Assembly (NCBI GenBank): GCA_944393755.1
Contig: CALYBF010000003.1
Location: 1 to 26,540, forward strand
Length of the DNA stretch: 26,540 bases
DNA from: an uncultured Clostridia bacterium
GTDB lineage: Bacteria; Bacillota; Clostridia; TANB77; CAG-508
Direction: 5' to 3'
The notes beneath the pieces are model-generated. The model worked only from the letters and a program-made list of their open reading frames with translations, was not told the origin of the DNA and searched no databases. How positions within the stretch are numbered: position 1 is the first letter of the stretch; each line of letters starts with the position of its first letter. This document shows, in pieces, positions 8,762-16,649 of this stretch. A program made the translations under genes and the position numbers.

Positions 8762-8883
8762 GTAATTTTAACAAGATTTTCTTTATTTCCGTAGGTTTTT
8801 TTATAGGAAAAAATGTTTTACTTTTATTAATTTATAGTTATTTTTAGTAATTTTTTTGCATATAATATGTATAGTTAGTTATT

Positions 8884-8924
8884 TTATTACGAAAAAAGGA
8901 CGCAAACGTCAAAAATTCGTAATG
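8884..8924. repeat. nested dyad, copy 1, upstream of the -35 box
   Basis: A 41-bp unit containing TTACGAA ... TTCGTAA (outer 7-bp arms) and GACG-CAAA-CGTC (inner 4-bp arms). It ends 5 nt before the TTGACT -35 box of the downstream ATPase gene. A second copy at 8958-8998 differs mainly in the central loop, so the arms are conserved. This looks like an operator or a conserved RNA/DNA hairpin. Confidence 0.6.
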
Positions 8925-8929
8925 AAAAT

Positions 8930-8958
8930 TTGACTAAAATGTAATTGTATGTTATAAT
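8930..8958 (+). promoter_or_regulatory. promoter of the first AAA_14/DUF4143 ATPase
   Basis: TTGACT (8930-8935), exactly 17 nt, and TATAAT (8953-8958) form a near-consensus promoter placed precisely between the two copies of a nested dyad. Because of this promoter, the reading frame cannot start at 8945. Confidence 0.8.
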
Positions 8959-8998
8959 TATTACGAAAAAAGGACGTAAGCGTCAAAAATTCGTAACG
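8958..8998. repeat. nested dyad, copy 2, over the transcription start
   Basis: Second copy of the 41-bp unit, with the same TTACGAA/TTCGTAA and GACG/CGTC arms around a TAAG loop. It begins at the last base of the -10 box and runs up to the ribosome site, so binding or folding here would block transcription initiation or translation. Confidence 0.6.
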
Positions 8999-9010
8999 GA
9001 GGTTTCGTGT

Positions 9011-10255
9011 ATGGAAATTAAAAGAGATTACTATTTAAAAGAACTAATAGATAGAATAGATAATGGACTTATTAAGATAATAACAGGAATTAGGAGATGT
9101 GGTAAATCATATTTACTTAATGTAATTTTTAAGAATTATCTTCTAGGAGAGGGTATTGATAAAGAACATATTATACAGCTTAGCCTTGATGAGAATAGAA
9201 ACAAAAAATATTTAGACCCTGATATTTTAGATAGTTATATAAGAAATTTGATTAAAGATAATAATAAATATTACTTATTATTAGATGAGGTTCAAGAAGT
9301 TAAAGATTTTGAGTCTGTTTTAATTGGTTTTATGCATATTAGTAACTTGGAAATATATGTAACAGGTAGTAACTCAAAATTCTTGTCATCTGATATTGTA
9401 ACAGAATTTAGAGGTAGAGGTGATGAAATACGAGTATATCCATTATCTTTTTCTGAATTCTATTCTGTATACAATGGTTCTGAAGAAAAGGCTTTAAATG
9501 AATATTATACTTTTGGTGGTTTACCTTTAACTGTCCTTTCTAAAACTGATAATACCAAAATAAATTATTTAAGAACACAAAAAGATAATGTATATATTAA
9601 TGATATTGTAGATAGAAACAAGATACAAAATAAAGAAGAATTAGAAATGTTAGTACAAATAGTTGCATCTGATATAGGTTGTTTAACTAATCCTTTAAAA
9701 TTATCAAATAATTTTAAGGAAAGGGACAAATTGTCTACAATGACAGATAAAACAATATATAATTATTTAGGTTATCTACAAGATGCCTTTATGATAGAAA
9801 AAGCTAGAAGGTTTGATGTAAGAGGAAAAAGATTTATTGAAACTCCTCAAAAATACTATTTTACAGATATGGGTATTAGAAATTCATTTATAGATTTCAG
9901 ACAAAGTGAAGAAATTTCTCATATTATGGAAAATGTTATTTATATAGAACTTAAGAAACGTGGATATAATGTAGATGTTGGCTCTGTAGAAATACGTGAG
10001 GGAAATACAAAGAAACAACTAGAAATTGATTTTGTTGCAAATAAAGGAAACAACAAAATATATATCCAGTCTGCTCTTGAGATGAAAACAGCAGATAAAG
10101 TAAAACAAGAGCAAAAATCTTTGTTAAATGTGAATGATTTTTTTAAGAAAATAATAATTGTTGGAGATAATATTAAAAAGTCTCGTTATGATAATGGTAT
10201 TATTTTAATGAGTATTTATGATTTTCTTTTAGATGAAAATAGCCTAAATTATTAA
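9011..10255 (+). CDS. AAA_14/DUF4143 family ATPase
   Basis: A protein of about 414 residues belonging to the large family of predicted ATPases with an AAA_14 domain followed by DUF4143. Walker A is GIRRCGKS (residues 26-33), Walker B is LLLDEVQ (89-95), and TGSNS at 118-122 is the family's sensor. A winged-helix-like middle leads to a C-terminal domain related to PD-(D/E)XK nucleases. Its usual ExK is degenerate here: EIDFVAN is present but is followed by IYIQSALEM. The biological role of this family is not established. I start at ATG 9011 because ACGGAGG lies 8 nt upstream, while an upstream GTA/ATG frame would overlap the promoter. It converges on a second ATPase of the same family. Confidence 0.88.
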   Translation: MEIKRDYYLKELIDRIDNGLIKIITGIRRCGKSYLLNVIFKNYLLGEGIDKEHIIQLSLDENRNKKYLDPDILDSYIRNLIKDNNKYYLLLDEVQEVKDFESVLIGFMHISNLEIYVTGSNSKFLSSDIVTEFRGRGDEIRVYPLSFSEFYSVYNGSEEKALNEYYTFGGLPLTVLSKTDNTKINYLRTQKDNVYINDIVDRNKIQNKEELEMLVQIVASDIGCLTNPLKLSNNFKERDKLSTMTDKTIYNYLGYLQDAFMIEKARRFDVRGKRFIETPQKYYFTDMGIRNSFIDFRQSEEISHIMENVIYIELKKRGYNVDVGSVEIREGNTKKQLEIDFVANKGNNKIYIQSALEMKTADKVKQEQKSLLNVNDFFKKIIIVGDNIKKSRYDNGIILMSIYDFLLDENSLNY

Positions 10256-10258
10256 ATT

Positions 10259-10292
10259 AAAAACAGTTACTTGGTATGAAGTAACTGTTTTT
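10259..10292. terminator. bidirectional terminator between the two ATPase genes
   Basis: A perfect 14-bp stem (AAAAACAGTTACTT with its complement) around a 6-nt loop is bounded by A-rich and T-rich sequence. It serves both converging genes. Confidence 0.85.
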
Positions 10293-10311
10293 AATTATTA
10301 TTTTTCTACTA

Positions 10312-11607
10312 TCAGATTAAGTGTGTTGCATATAATGGAATACTTTTAATTCCATTACTAAAACCAAAATTTTTAGTAGATATTCTAATACTATATTTGG
10401 GCTTATATCTATCAATATAATAGTTTAAGCTTTTTGATGTTATATTATCAGAGGCTTTTACTTCTATTGGTATTATATCTCCCTCTATATTTATTAAGAA
10501 ATCTACCTCATATTTTCCACTATCTAATTGCCAATAATATAGCTCTCTTTTTTTACTAAATAATACTTCTGCTACATAATTTTCAGCAAGAATTCCTTTA
10601 TATAACATATTTCTATTTGTTATTATTTCATTTATACTTATTTTTGATAATACTCTAAGAAGTCCAATATCACTTAAATATATTTTAAAATTATTATCTA
10701 CATAAGCTTTTAATGGTGATTTTGGTATTTTTATTCCTTCACATCTTAATATCATATTGCTTGATATTAGCCACTCTAAAGAACTTTCATATTCTCTTGC
10801 TCGTGCTGATTTTTCTACTATTGAATATTTAAACTTTTTATTTTCTTTTCCAAGCTGTGCTGGTATTGAATTATATATTTTATTATTTCTAATACTTTCT
10901 ATATTCTCAGTATATTTTGCCATATCTGCTAAGTATGATGTTATTATAATTTGGTTTATTTCATCATTAAATTTATTTATATTCTTACCATTTTCTATAT
11001 ATTCTAATATTGAAGCTGGCATACCACCTATACACATATAGTCATAATATAATTTTAAAGCTTTTTGGTGTAAAGATTCTAACATTGGTTCATTATTTTT
11101 GTATGAATCTTCTATTATTTTTAATAATTTTTCTTCTCCCAATGCTTTTAAAAATTCTTCAAAGTCCATTGGATATAAATATTCTATCCACACTTTTCCT
11201 ACTGGAAATGAACTTTTAAATCTATTTATTTTTACGCCTAATAAACTTCCCGCACACACTATTTTATATTGTTTATTACTTTCGCAAAAATATTTTAATG
11301 AACTTATTGCTCTTTCAGATACTTGTATTTCATCTAAAAATATTATTGTATTTTCTACATCTATATTAACATTTAATAAAACTTCTATGTTTAATATTAT
11401 TTCTTCTGGCTCAATTGTTTTATCAAATATCTTTTTTATTTCTTCTTCCCTATCTAAGTTTATATAAATATAGTTTTTAAATTCATTTTTGCAAAAATCT
11501 TCTAATATATACGTTTTTCCTGTTTGTCTTGCTCCTACTAACATATATGGCATTTCTATATGTTCTTTTTTCCAATTTAATAATTGTTTATATATTTTTC
11601 TCTCCAT
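10312..11607 (-). CDS. AAA_14/DUF4143 family ATPase with intact PD-(D/E)XK-like motif
   Basis: A protein of 431-435 residues with the AAA_14 plus DUF4143 layout. Walker A is GARQTGKT (about residues 25-32), followed by FLDEIQ (about 90-95) and the CAGSLLG sensor. The C-terminal motif YEVDFLINIEGDIIPIEVKA holds the Asp and ExK expected for a PD-(D/E)XK fold. It is only distantly similar to the neighbouring ATPase and belongs to a different subgroup. The start is either GTG 11619 or ATG 11607; the strong promoter at 11624-11652 predicts initiation near 11617, so ATG 11607 on a very short leader fits best. No clear ribosome site is visible. Function is unknown. Confidence 0.87.
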   Translation of the reverse strand: MERKIYKQLLNWKKEHIEMPYMLVGARQTGKTYILEDFCKNEFKNYIYINLDREEEIKKIFDKTIEPEEIILNIEVLLNVNIDVENTIIFLDEIQVSERAISSLKYFCESNKQYKIVCAGSLLGVKINRFKSSFPVGKVWIEYLYPMDFEEFLKALGEEKLLKIIEDSYKNNEPMLESLHQKALKLYYDYMCIGGMPASILEYIENGKNINKFNDEINQIIITSYLADMAKYTENIESIRNNKIYNSIPAQLGKENKKFKYSIVEKSARAREYESSLEWLISSNMILRCEGIKIPKSPLKAYVDNNFKIYLSDIGLLRVLSKISINEIITNRNMLYKGILAENYVAEVLFSKKRELYYWQLDSGKYEVDFLINIEGDIIPIEVKASDNITSKSLNYYIDRYKPKYSIRISTKNFGFSNGIKSIPLYATHLI

Positions 11608-11623
11608 ATTTATCACCAATTAT

Positions 11624-11652
11624 ATTATAACATTTTATATAATAGTTGTCAA
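11624..11652 (-). promoter_or_regulatory. promoter of the second ATPase gene
   Basis: On the minus strand a consensus TTGACA (11647-11652), 17-nt spacer and consensus TATAAT (11624-11629) lie immediately in front of the gene. The expected transcript would have a leader of only about 10 nt before ATG 11607. Confidence 0.8.
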
Positions 11653-11657
11653 TCAAA

Positions 11658-11706
11658 AACGTGATTTAATCACGTTTTTTGCTAATAATTTCGTGATATT
11701 ATCACG
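11658..11706. promoter_or_regulatory. two short dyads upstream of the ATPase promoter
   Basis: AACGTGATTTAATCACGTT (11658-11676, 9+1+9) and CGTGATATTATCACG (11692-11706, 7+1+7) share the CGTGAT/ATCACG arms and are 32 bp apart centre to centre. They lie just upstream of the -35 box and could be an operator pair. The first is flanked by A and T runs and could instead be a terminator for the small gene that ends at 11702. Confidence 0.5.
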
Positions 11707-11962
11707 TTTTTTCTTGTTTTATACAATTTAAAATTGTATTAAAACCGTCTATAAAACCTTTTTTATAAATTTTTTCATTATATTTACTTATTTTTATATT
11801 ATAATTTTCTTCTATCTTACAAAATGTTTCTTCATCTAATTTTACTTCTTGTAATTTTCCTTTTAATTCCAAATTTACTTTTTTTATTATTTTGTCTATT
11901 TCTTCACTTTGTGCTTCATATATTAATTTAATCATATCTTTATTATTAATTATATTTTCCAT
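11702..11962 (-). CDS. small hypothetical protein
   Basis: An 86-residue acidic/lysine-rich protein, predicted mostly helical (MENIINNKDMIKLIYEAQ..., KKVNLELKGKLQEVKLDEE), with a C-terminal GFIDGFNTILNCIKQ segment. I recognise no family. I start at ATG 11962, which has GGAGG 8 nt upstream; a TTG twelve bases earlier would overlap that site. It lies between the SSB-like gene and the ATPase and may share a transcript with the former. Its stop codon overlaps one of the CGTGAT dyads. Confidence 0.55.
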   Translation of the reverse strand: MENIINNKDMIKLIYEAQSEEIDKIIKKVNLELKGKLQEVKLDEETFCKIEENYNIKISKYNEKIYKKGFIDGFNTILNCIKQEKT

Positions 11963-12043
11963 ACATACCTCCAAATTTTTATTTCTTCTTTATTATAATT
12001 TATTATTTAATATTTGTTTTTAATTTATACCTGTATTTTTTAA

Positions 12044-12304
12044 TTATAATAAATCAATTTCTTGTATTTCTAATTCTCCATTAGAGTTTAACATACCATA
12101 TATACTTACAATATCACTTTTTACATACTTTTGAAAGCACTCTTCTGCAATTTTTCCATATAATTTTACTTTTATTATGCTTCCATTTTCTAATAATATT
12201 TTAAACCTTGTTGTAACAATATCTTTACTAATAGTATTATTTTCTATTATAAAATCAAATTTTATTTCACTTATTATTTTTCCTATTATAAAACATATAT
12301 TCAT
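12044..12304 (-). CDS. small OB-fold protein, SSB-like
   Basis: An 86-residue protein with the beta-strand pattern of a short single-stranded-DNA-binding OB fold: FIIGKIISEIKFDFIIE, a central TRFKILLENGSIIKVKLYGKIAEECFQKYV resembling the SSB 'G+xAE...' strand and helix, and DIVSIYGMLNSNGELEIQEIDLL as the closing strand pair. It lacks the acidic tail of housekeeping SSB and is about half its length. It lies directly downstream of the DGR template repeat on the same strand, which may be coincidence. The start is ATG with a weak AGGTAAAG site. Confidence 0.5.
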   Translation of the reverse strand: MNICFIIGKIISEIKFDFIIENNTISKDIVTTRFKILLENGSIIKVKLYGKIAEECFQKYVKSDIVSIYGMLNSNGELEIQEIDLL

Positions 12305-12530
12305 TTTTCTTTACCTATTTTTCTTTCTTCTGATTTTATCTTTCTTTTTTATTTTTTCTTTTTTGTTTATATTAATTGTAAAATAAGTATATTAGAAATA
12401 ACTAATATTTTTACTAATACCTATTTTACTATTTTATTTTTACCTAAATCAGGAAGGAATAAATCTCTTTAATACTAATACTTTCATTGTATATATTCCG
12501 TAAAATATATAATCTAGAAAATGTATTAGA
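12305..12530. other. non-coding region downstream of the template repeat
   Basis: This stretch between the SSB-like gene and the template repeat is pyrimidine-rich on the plus strand and holds no gene I can support. It would form the 3' part of the DGR template RNA if transcription continues from the RT gene. Confidence 0.4.
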
Positions 12531-12655
12531 GTGAGGCGAGAAGAATTGTTGCTGTTGGTATTCGTAGGATTGTTGTTGTTCCTATAAGAAGGAGAATTGC
12601 TATTACCAGAATTACCTCCACGATTAACACGATTGTTGTTAGAGTTAGCCTTTTA
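12531..12655 (-). repeat. DGR template repeat (TR)
   Basis: This non-coding copy aligns without gaps to the end of the target gene at 18227-18351. Over the first 120 positions there are 20 mismatches, every one at a T on the plus strand, i.e. an A of the template RNA; two more such mismatches extend it to 12655. It reads mostly as AAC/AAT codons, so adenine mutagenesis can change residues without creating stops. The 3' end in the RNA sense (ATTCTTCTCGCCTCAC) is identical in both copies and would be the initiation-of-mutagenic-homing region. It lies about 80 bp downstream of the RT C-terminal fragment, on the same strand. Confidence 0.95.
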
Positions 12656-12735
12656 AATTTATCCCTAATTTTTTTCTTTTTATTTTTTTATTCTTTCTCT
12701 TTTATTTTGTTTGTTATTTTTTATTTTCTTTTATT

Positions 12736-13206
12736 TTATTTCTTATTATCTTCTCTATAAAATAATTTATTTTCTAAAGTCCACGTATCTGCTATTTTTA
12801 TATAACCCATATGTCCAGAAAGAAAACGTTTTGCTTCTACACTAGATATTTTACCTTCTTTTATTAAACTTTTTAATTTTTTTACTTTTTTCTTTAATTT
12901 TCTTTTTCCTTTATCTCGTAATTTTAATCTATTTTCATTTATTTTATAACCACAAAAGTTTATTCCTTGTTTTGATTTAAATATTTGTGTTTTTTTATTT
13001 AAACAAAGCCCTAACTTCAAAAATAAAAAATTTTTAATTTTTTCTAAACAGTATTTTGCTTTTTCTTTACTAGATACCATTAATACACTATCATCCATAT
13101 AACGAAAGTAATATTTTACACCAAGTTCTTTTTTCACATACTGGTCTACTTCATTTAAATAAATATTGGCAAATAATTGCGAGGTATAATTTCCTATTTT
13201 ATGCAA
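12736..13206 (-). pseudogene. DGR reverse transcriptase, C-terminal fragment
   Basis: This fragment carries the second half of a DGR-type reverse transcriptase, about 151 native residues. It starts at the conserved GNYTSQ motif and includes the catalytic YMDD (YFRYMDDSVLM), then the thumb region (INFCGYKI, basic helices, FLSGHMGYIK). It is separated from its N-terminal half by the 3.4-kb RIT element. The first in-frame start is a TTG within the junction palindrome without a ribosome site, so it is probably not translated on its own. The sequence itself shows no internal damage. If the element left by recombination at the flanking AAATAGG repeats, this frame would join exactly to the frame at 16643. 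Confidence 0.92.
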
Positions 13207-13224
13207 AGCTTTGCATAAAATAGG
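13193..13224. repeat. 32-bp perfect palindrome at the left element junction
   Basis: The sequence from CCTATTTTATGCAAAG to its exact reverse complement spans the boundary between RT coding sequence and the left end of the RIT element. Its outer arm is the RT-side AAATAGG target copy and its inner arm is the end of the element's inverted repeat. The central 16-18 bp have no counterpart at the other end of the element. Confidence 0.85.
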
Positions 13225-13309
13225 TTATAGCAATTAAAATATTATAGAAAGTATTATGTAGAAATGCTTATATTTCAAGCATTTATTTTTTTATTTTTTA
13301 CATAATATT
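13218..13309. repeat. left terminal inverted repeat of the RIT element
   Basis: Nearly identical, in inverted orientation, to 16557-16649. It contains two nested dyads, AAATGCTT/AAGCATTT and GTATTATGTA/TACATAATAT, which probably form recombinase-binding arms. Confidence 0.9.
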
Positions 13310-13320
13310 TGTAGAAAAAG

Positions 13321-14337
13321 TTAGTTTGGCTTCAAAGAATTTTTAAGCCATGATAATAAATCCTTTTTATCATTATCTGAAAAATGAACACTTTTTGAAA
13401 GTTCTTCTGAATTTTTTTCTATAGCATTTCTTTTAGTTTCAGGATTTGCTTTAGCATAAATTTCTGTGGTAGTTACACTTTCATGTCCTAAAAAATCTCT
13501 TATATATATTAAATTTACTCCACTTTCCAAAAGATGCATTGCTTTAGAATGTCTAAAAACATGAGGAGTTACATTTATTTGAAACTCTATTGGATTCTTT
13601 TTTTTAGCTTTTTTTACATATTTGTTTATTATATATGTTATACCCATTCTTGTTAGTGGTTCTTTTCTGCTATTAAAAAATAATAAACTATTACTATTAA
13701 GATTAATGCTATAGACTTTAATATATTTCTCTAAAATTTTTATTGTTTGCTTTAGTAATGGTATTGTACGATTTTTTCTTCCTTTACCATATAAATCCAT
13801 AGTTTTATTATTAAAGTTAACAGCACATACATTTAATGTTATTAGTTCTTGAACTCTTGCTCCAGAATCATACAATAATGTTAAAATAGCTAAATCTCTA
13901 ATTCCTTGTTTAGTTGAAGTATTTGGTAATGACAATATTTCTTTTATTCCTTCTTTGGATAAATATTTTACTGTTTCTTGATTATTTTTCTTCATTTTTA
14001 TAGAAAGAATTTCGTTACATAGTGGTAAATATTCAATTTCTTCAAGTACTAAATAATTATAAAAAGATTTTATAGCTGCTAATCTTTGATTTCTTGTAGA
14101 AATAGAGTTTTTCTTTACTAATTCTAAATATTTTAAATAATCTACAACAACATCTCTATTTATTGTTTCAATCTTTATATCTTTAATATTTTTATTATAA
14201 TTTTTAATAATAAATTCTAATAGTGATATGAAAGCATACTTGTATGAAATAATAGTATTTTCAGAGACATTCATGTTTTTTCTTAATTCAATATCTAAAA
14301 ACTTTTGTAAGTAATAATCTAAATTCTTTTTATTCAT
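13321..14337 (-). CDS. RIT tyrosine recombinase C
   Basis: A tyrosine recombinase/integrase of about 338 residues, the third gene of the trio. An N-terminal SAM-like core-binding domain (YKYAFISLLEFI, STRNQRLAAIKSFYNYL) precedes the catalytic domain. All catalytic residues are visible: Arg in SGARVQEL, Lys in GKGRKNR, HVFRH, His in FLGHES and Tyr in TEIYAKA. I prefer ATG 14337 (MNKKNL), which lies about 8 nt after AAAGG; an ATG at 14346 is also in frame. It overlaps the preceding recombinase gene, so the trio is translationally coupled. It ends 11 bp from the left inverted repeat. Confidence 0.9.
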   Translation of the reverse strand: MNKKNLDYYLQKFLDIELRKNMNVSENTIISYKYAFISLLEFIIKNYNKNIKDIKIETINRDVVVDYLKYLELVKKNSISTRNQRLAAIKSFYNYLVLEEIEYLPLCNEILSIKMKKNNQETVKYLSKEGIKEILSLPNTSTKQGIRDLAILTLLYDSGARVQELITLNVCAVNFNNKTMDLYGKGRKNRTIPLLKQTIKILEKYIKVYSINLNSNSLLFFNSRKEPLTRMGITYIINKYVKKAKKKNPIEFQINVTPHVFRHSKAMHLLESGVNLIYIRDFLGHESVTTTEIYAKANPETKRNAIEKNSEELSKSVHFSDNDKKDLLSWLKNSLKPN

Positions 14338-15292
14338 TATCATCATCCTTTAGAAATTTAAAATCACTATAATATTTTTCTTCTTTATCAGTTATATTGA
14401 TAAAATAATCTTTAGCTAATAATAGATAATATTCAGTTGCTTCTATATTTTTATGTCCTAGATATTTGCATAAAATAGGTAATGTAGTATATAAATCTTG
14501 TCCGTTTTTATCCATCTTTTCTAATGCATTTACTGCAAACGTAAATCTAAAATCGTGAAGTCTTGGAGGAGTATTATCTGGTCGTAATATATTTAATTTT
14601 TTTAATATTTTTTGAAAATATTCTGTAATATGCGAATTGATTTTATTTCCTTTTAAATCACACAAAAAGTAATGTTCATTACATAAAAATTTTGATTTAT
14701 AAGTTTTACATGATTCCGAAAGACTTTCTGAAATTGGAACTATTCTTGTTACATTTTCTTTTCCATTATATATTGTTATAATTCTTTTATCTAAATTTAC
14801 ATCTGTATTCTTTAAATTAATAGCTTCACCCCTTCTAAGCCCCGTTCCATATAATATTCTAATTAATATTGGTAATACACAATTAAATATTGAATTTGTA
14901 TCATACTGATGTTTATCTAAATAGTTGAATATTATATTCAAATCATGTTCAGAATAAATATATGGCTTAAATTTAGAATCACTCTTAGAAGGCATTATAT
15001 GATGTACGTATATATTTGGGTATCCCATTTTTTGTAAATATATAGTAAATTGCTTTAATATAGATAATCTCTTAGCTTGTGTCCTAGGAGATTCGTTTTC
15101 TCTTAACATGCCATATTCCTCTACCATATCTTTTGTAAGTATAACTTCAGTAATTCCTTTATTATAAAAATATTTATCTAATCTTTTCAACTCATTATAT
15201 TCTGATTCTGAATTAAATCCTAAACTCCTTTTATATTCAATATATAATGGTGCAATATTTTTAAAAGGACCTATAAAATTATTATTATTCAT
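14330..15292 (-). CDS. RIT tyrosine recombinase B
   Basis: A 320-residue tyrosine recombinase, the middle gene of the trio. The core-binding domain spans about residues 12-100 and the catalytic domain the rest. Catalytic residues are Arg in TGLRRGEA (about 153), Lys in NGKEN, LHDFRF (H246, R249), His in YLGHKN (280) and Tyr in EATEYYLLL (288/289). Its start overlaps the end of recombinase A by 8 bp and its end overlaps the start of recombinase C. The catalytic core differs clearly from its two neighbours, so the three are not recent duplicates of one another. Confidence 0.9.
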   Translation of the reverse strand: MNNNNFIGPFKNIAPLYIEYKRSLGFNSESEYNELKRLDKYFYNKGITEVILTKDMVEEYGMLRENESPRTQAKRLSILKQFTIYLQKMGYPNIYVHHIMPSKSDSKFKPYIYSEHDLNIIFNYLDKHQYDTNSIFNCVLPILIRILYGTGLRRGEAINLKNTDVNLDKRIITIYNGKENVTRIVPISESLSESCKTYKSKFLCNEHYFLCDLKGNKINSHITEYFQKILKKLNILRPDNTPPRLHDFRFTFAVNALEKMDKNGQDLYTTLPILCKYLGHKNIEATEYYLLLAKDYFINITDKEEKYYSDFKFLKDDDNE

Positions 15293-16508
15293 ATTTAGGA
15301 ACCTCCAATGCCAGTTTTCTTAATTGTTCCTTACTTATGCTTAAATAGATGTTTGTTACATCAATACTGCTATGTCCTAGGATTCCGGAAATAGTTGATA
15401 TTTCAATATTATTTTTTAGCATATTAGATGCTAGACTGTGCCTTAATGAATGCAATCCTCTTTTTCTATTTCCAATATCTATGCCAGCTTTTTTTATATA
15501 TTGTTCAGCAGATTTATATAAAGAAGAATAGTTTTTCATATCAATGTAAGTATAAGGTGGTTTTGTTGGCAAAAAAATATATGGAGAATCAATATTAGGT
15601 CTTGCATTCTTAAGATAATCTAATAATGCATATTTTACATTTTCTGTTAGAGGCAATTCTAATAACTTCTTAGTTTTATATTGAATCAGTTCAATTTTGT
15701 TTTCATTCCACAATATATTCTCTTTTTTTAAATGTACAATATCTGAATTTCTTAAGCCATATACAATTGATAATAAAAGAATCGCAAAATCCCTTTTTCC
15801 TCTTTTAGTACTTCTATCTACTTGTTTTAAAATTTGATTTATTTCATCTATTGTATAATAGGATGGCAATTTACTTCTTTCAAACTTAGCAATTTTAGGA
15901 AAAATATCTATACCATCAAATTTGTATTTATGATTATCGTATAAGTATTTGAAAAATTTTTTTAATTTATATTTAATTTCATAAATTGTATTTTTTGAGT
16001 ATTTTTGAGTATTAATAGAATTTACAAAATTATATATATTTTGAATTTGTATATTATCTATGGAGGTTATATTATTCTCTTTTAGATAATGAAAAAAATC
16101 AGCTAATATTTTTTCACTTGTCATTCTAGTACTATATGAATAATTAGATTTTAAATAATTATCATATTCATAAAATATATCATTAAATTCTTTAGGTATC
16201 TTTTTCTCTATCTTTGGTCTATAAATTTTTATTGGGTTATTTTTATCAACAGAATCTAATATATATATGCTGCGCATTCTTCTTGTATATAGTTTTCCTT
16301 TACCATTTTTGGTATCAACATGATAATATTTTTCTAAAAATTTCATTGCTAATTCTAAGTTAAAATACTCAATATCACACAATTCACAAATATTATAAAA
16401 TCTATTCCATACATATTTATAATCTTGAATTGTATCTTCGCTATATTTTTTGTCTCTTAAAATTGCTTCTGCTCGGATCAACAAATATTTTAATTTTAAT
16501 CGTTCCAT
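15285..16508 (-). CDS. RIT tyrosine recombinase A
   Basis: A tyrosine recombinase of about 407 residues, the first and longest of the trio, with an extended N-terminal region. Catalytic residues (counted from a GTG three codons upstream) are Arg in YGLRNSD (256), Lys in YKTKK (281-284), HSLRH (H356, R359), His in LGHSS (382) and Tyr in VTNIYLS (391). I favour ATG 16508, which follows AGGTGA, over the GTG at 16517 that overlaps that site. The gene begins about 50 bp inside the right inverted repeat and is followed without a gap by recombinases B and C. Confidence 0.9.
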   Translation of the reverse strand: MERLKLKYLLIRAEAILRDKKYSEDTIQDYKYVWNRFYNICELCDIEYFNLELAMKFLEKYYHVDTKNGKGKLYTRRMRSIYILDSVDKNNPIKIYRPKIEKKIPKEFNDIFYEYDNYLKSNYSYSTRMTSEKILADFFHYLKENNITSIDNIQIQNIYNFVNSINTQKYSKNTIYEIKYKLKKFFKYLYDNHKYKFDGIDIFPKIAKFERSKLPSYYTIDEINQILKQVDRSTKRGKRDFAILLLSIVYGLRNSDIVHLKKENILWNENKIELIQYKTKKLLELPLTENVKYALLDYLKNARPNIDSPYIFLPTKPPYTYIDMKNYSSLYKSAEQYIKKAGIDIGNRKRGLHSLRHSLASNMLKNNIEISTISGILGHSSIDVTNIYLSISKEQLRKLALEVPKYE

Positions 16509-16556
16509 AATTTTCACCTAGTATTAGTATTCTCAAAATTATAATAAAAAAACAAG

Positions 16557-16649
16557 AATATTATGTAAAAAGTAAAAAAAATAAATGCTTGAAATATAAG
16601 CATTTCTACATAATACTTTCTATAATATTTTAATTGCTATAACCTATTT
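16557..16649. repeat. right terminal inverted repeat of the RIT element
   Basis: Inverted copy of 13218-13309. The outer seven bases (AAATAGG on the minus strand) coincide with RT codons for E-I-G, so they may be target sequence shared by chance or by crossover. Confidence 0.9.

Larger units (their letters stand above)
13218..16649 (-). mobile_element. RIT (recombinase-in-trio) element inserted in the DGR RT gene
   Basis: A 3.4-kb element contains three overlapping tyrosine recombinase genes in one orientation, bounded by inverted repeats of about 92 bp (13218-13309 and 16557-16649) that differ by only a few bases at their inner ends. This is the organisation of RIT elements, not of Tn554, whose tnpC is not a recombinase. 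The RT gene continues on both sides. The heptamer AAATAGG (minus strand) occurs at both junctions in the same orientation and codon phase, consistent with a crossover site or target duplication. All three recombinases keep their catalytic residues, so the element looks intact and recent. Confidence 0.88.

Noticed and set aside
10757..11731. Plus-strand frames opposite the second ATPase
   Set aside because: They oppose conserved Walker and PD-(D/E)XK motifs, lack ribosome sites and show antisense composition.
13321..16508. Tn554-type transposon (tnpA, tnpB, tnpC)
   Set aside because: All three genes encode full tyrosine recombinases with complete catalytic residues and the ends are long inverted repeats, which fits RIT elements instead.
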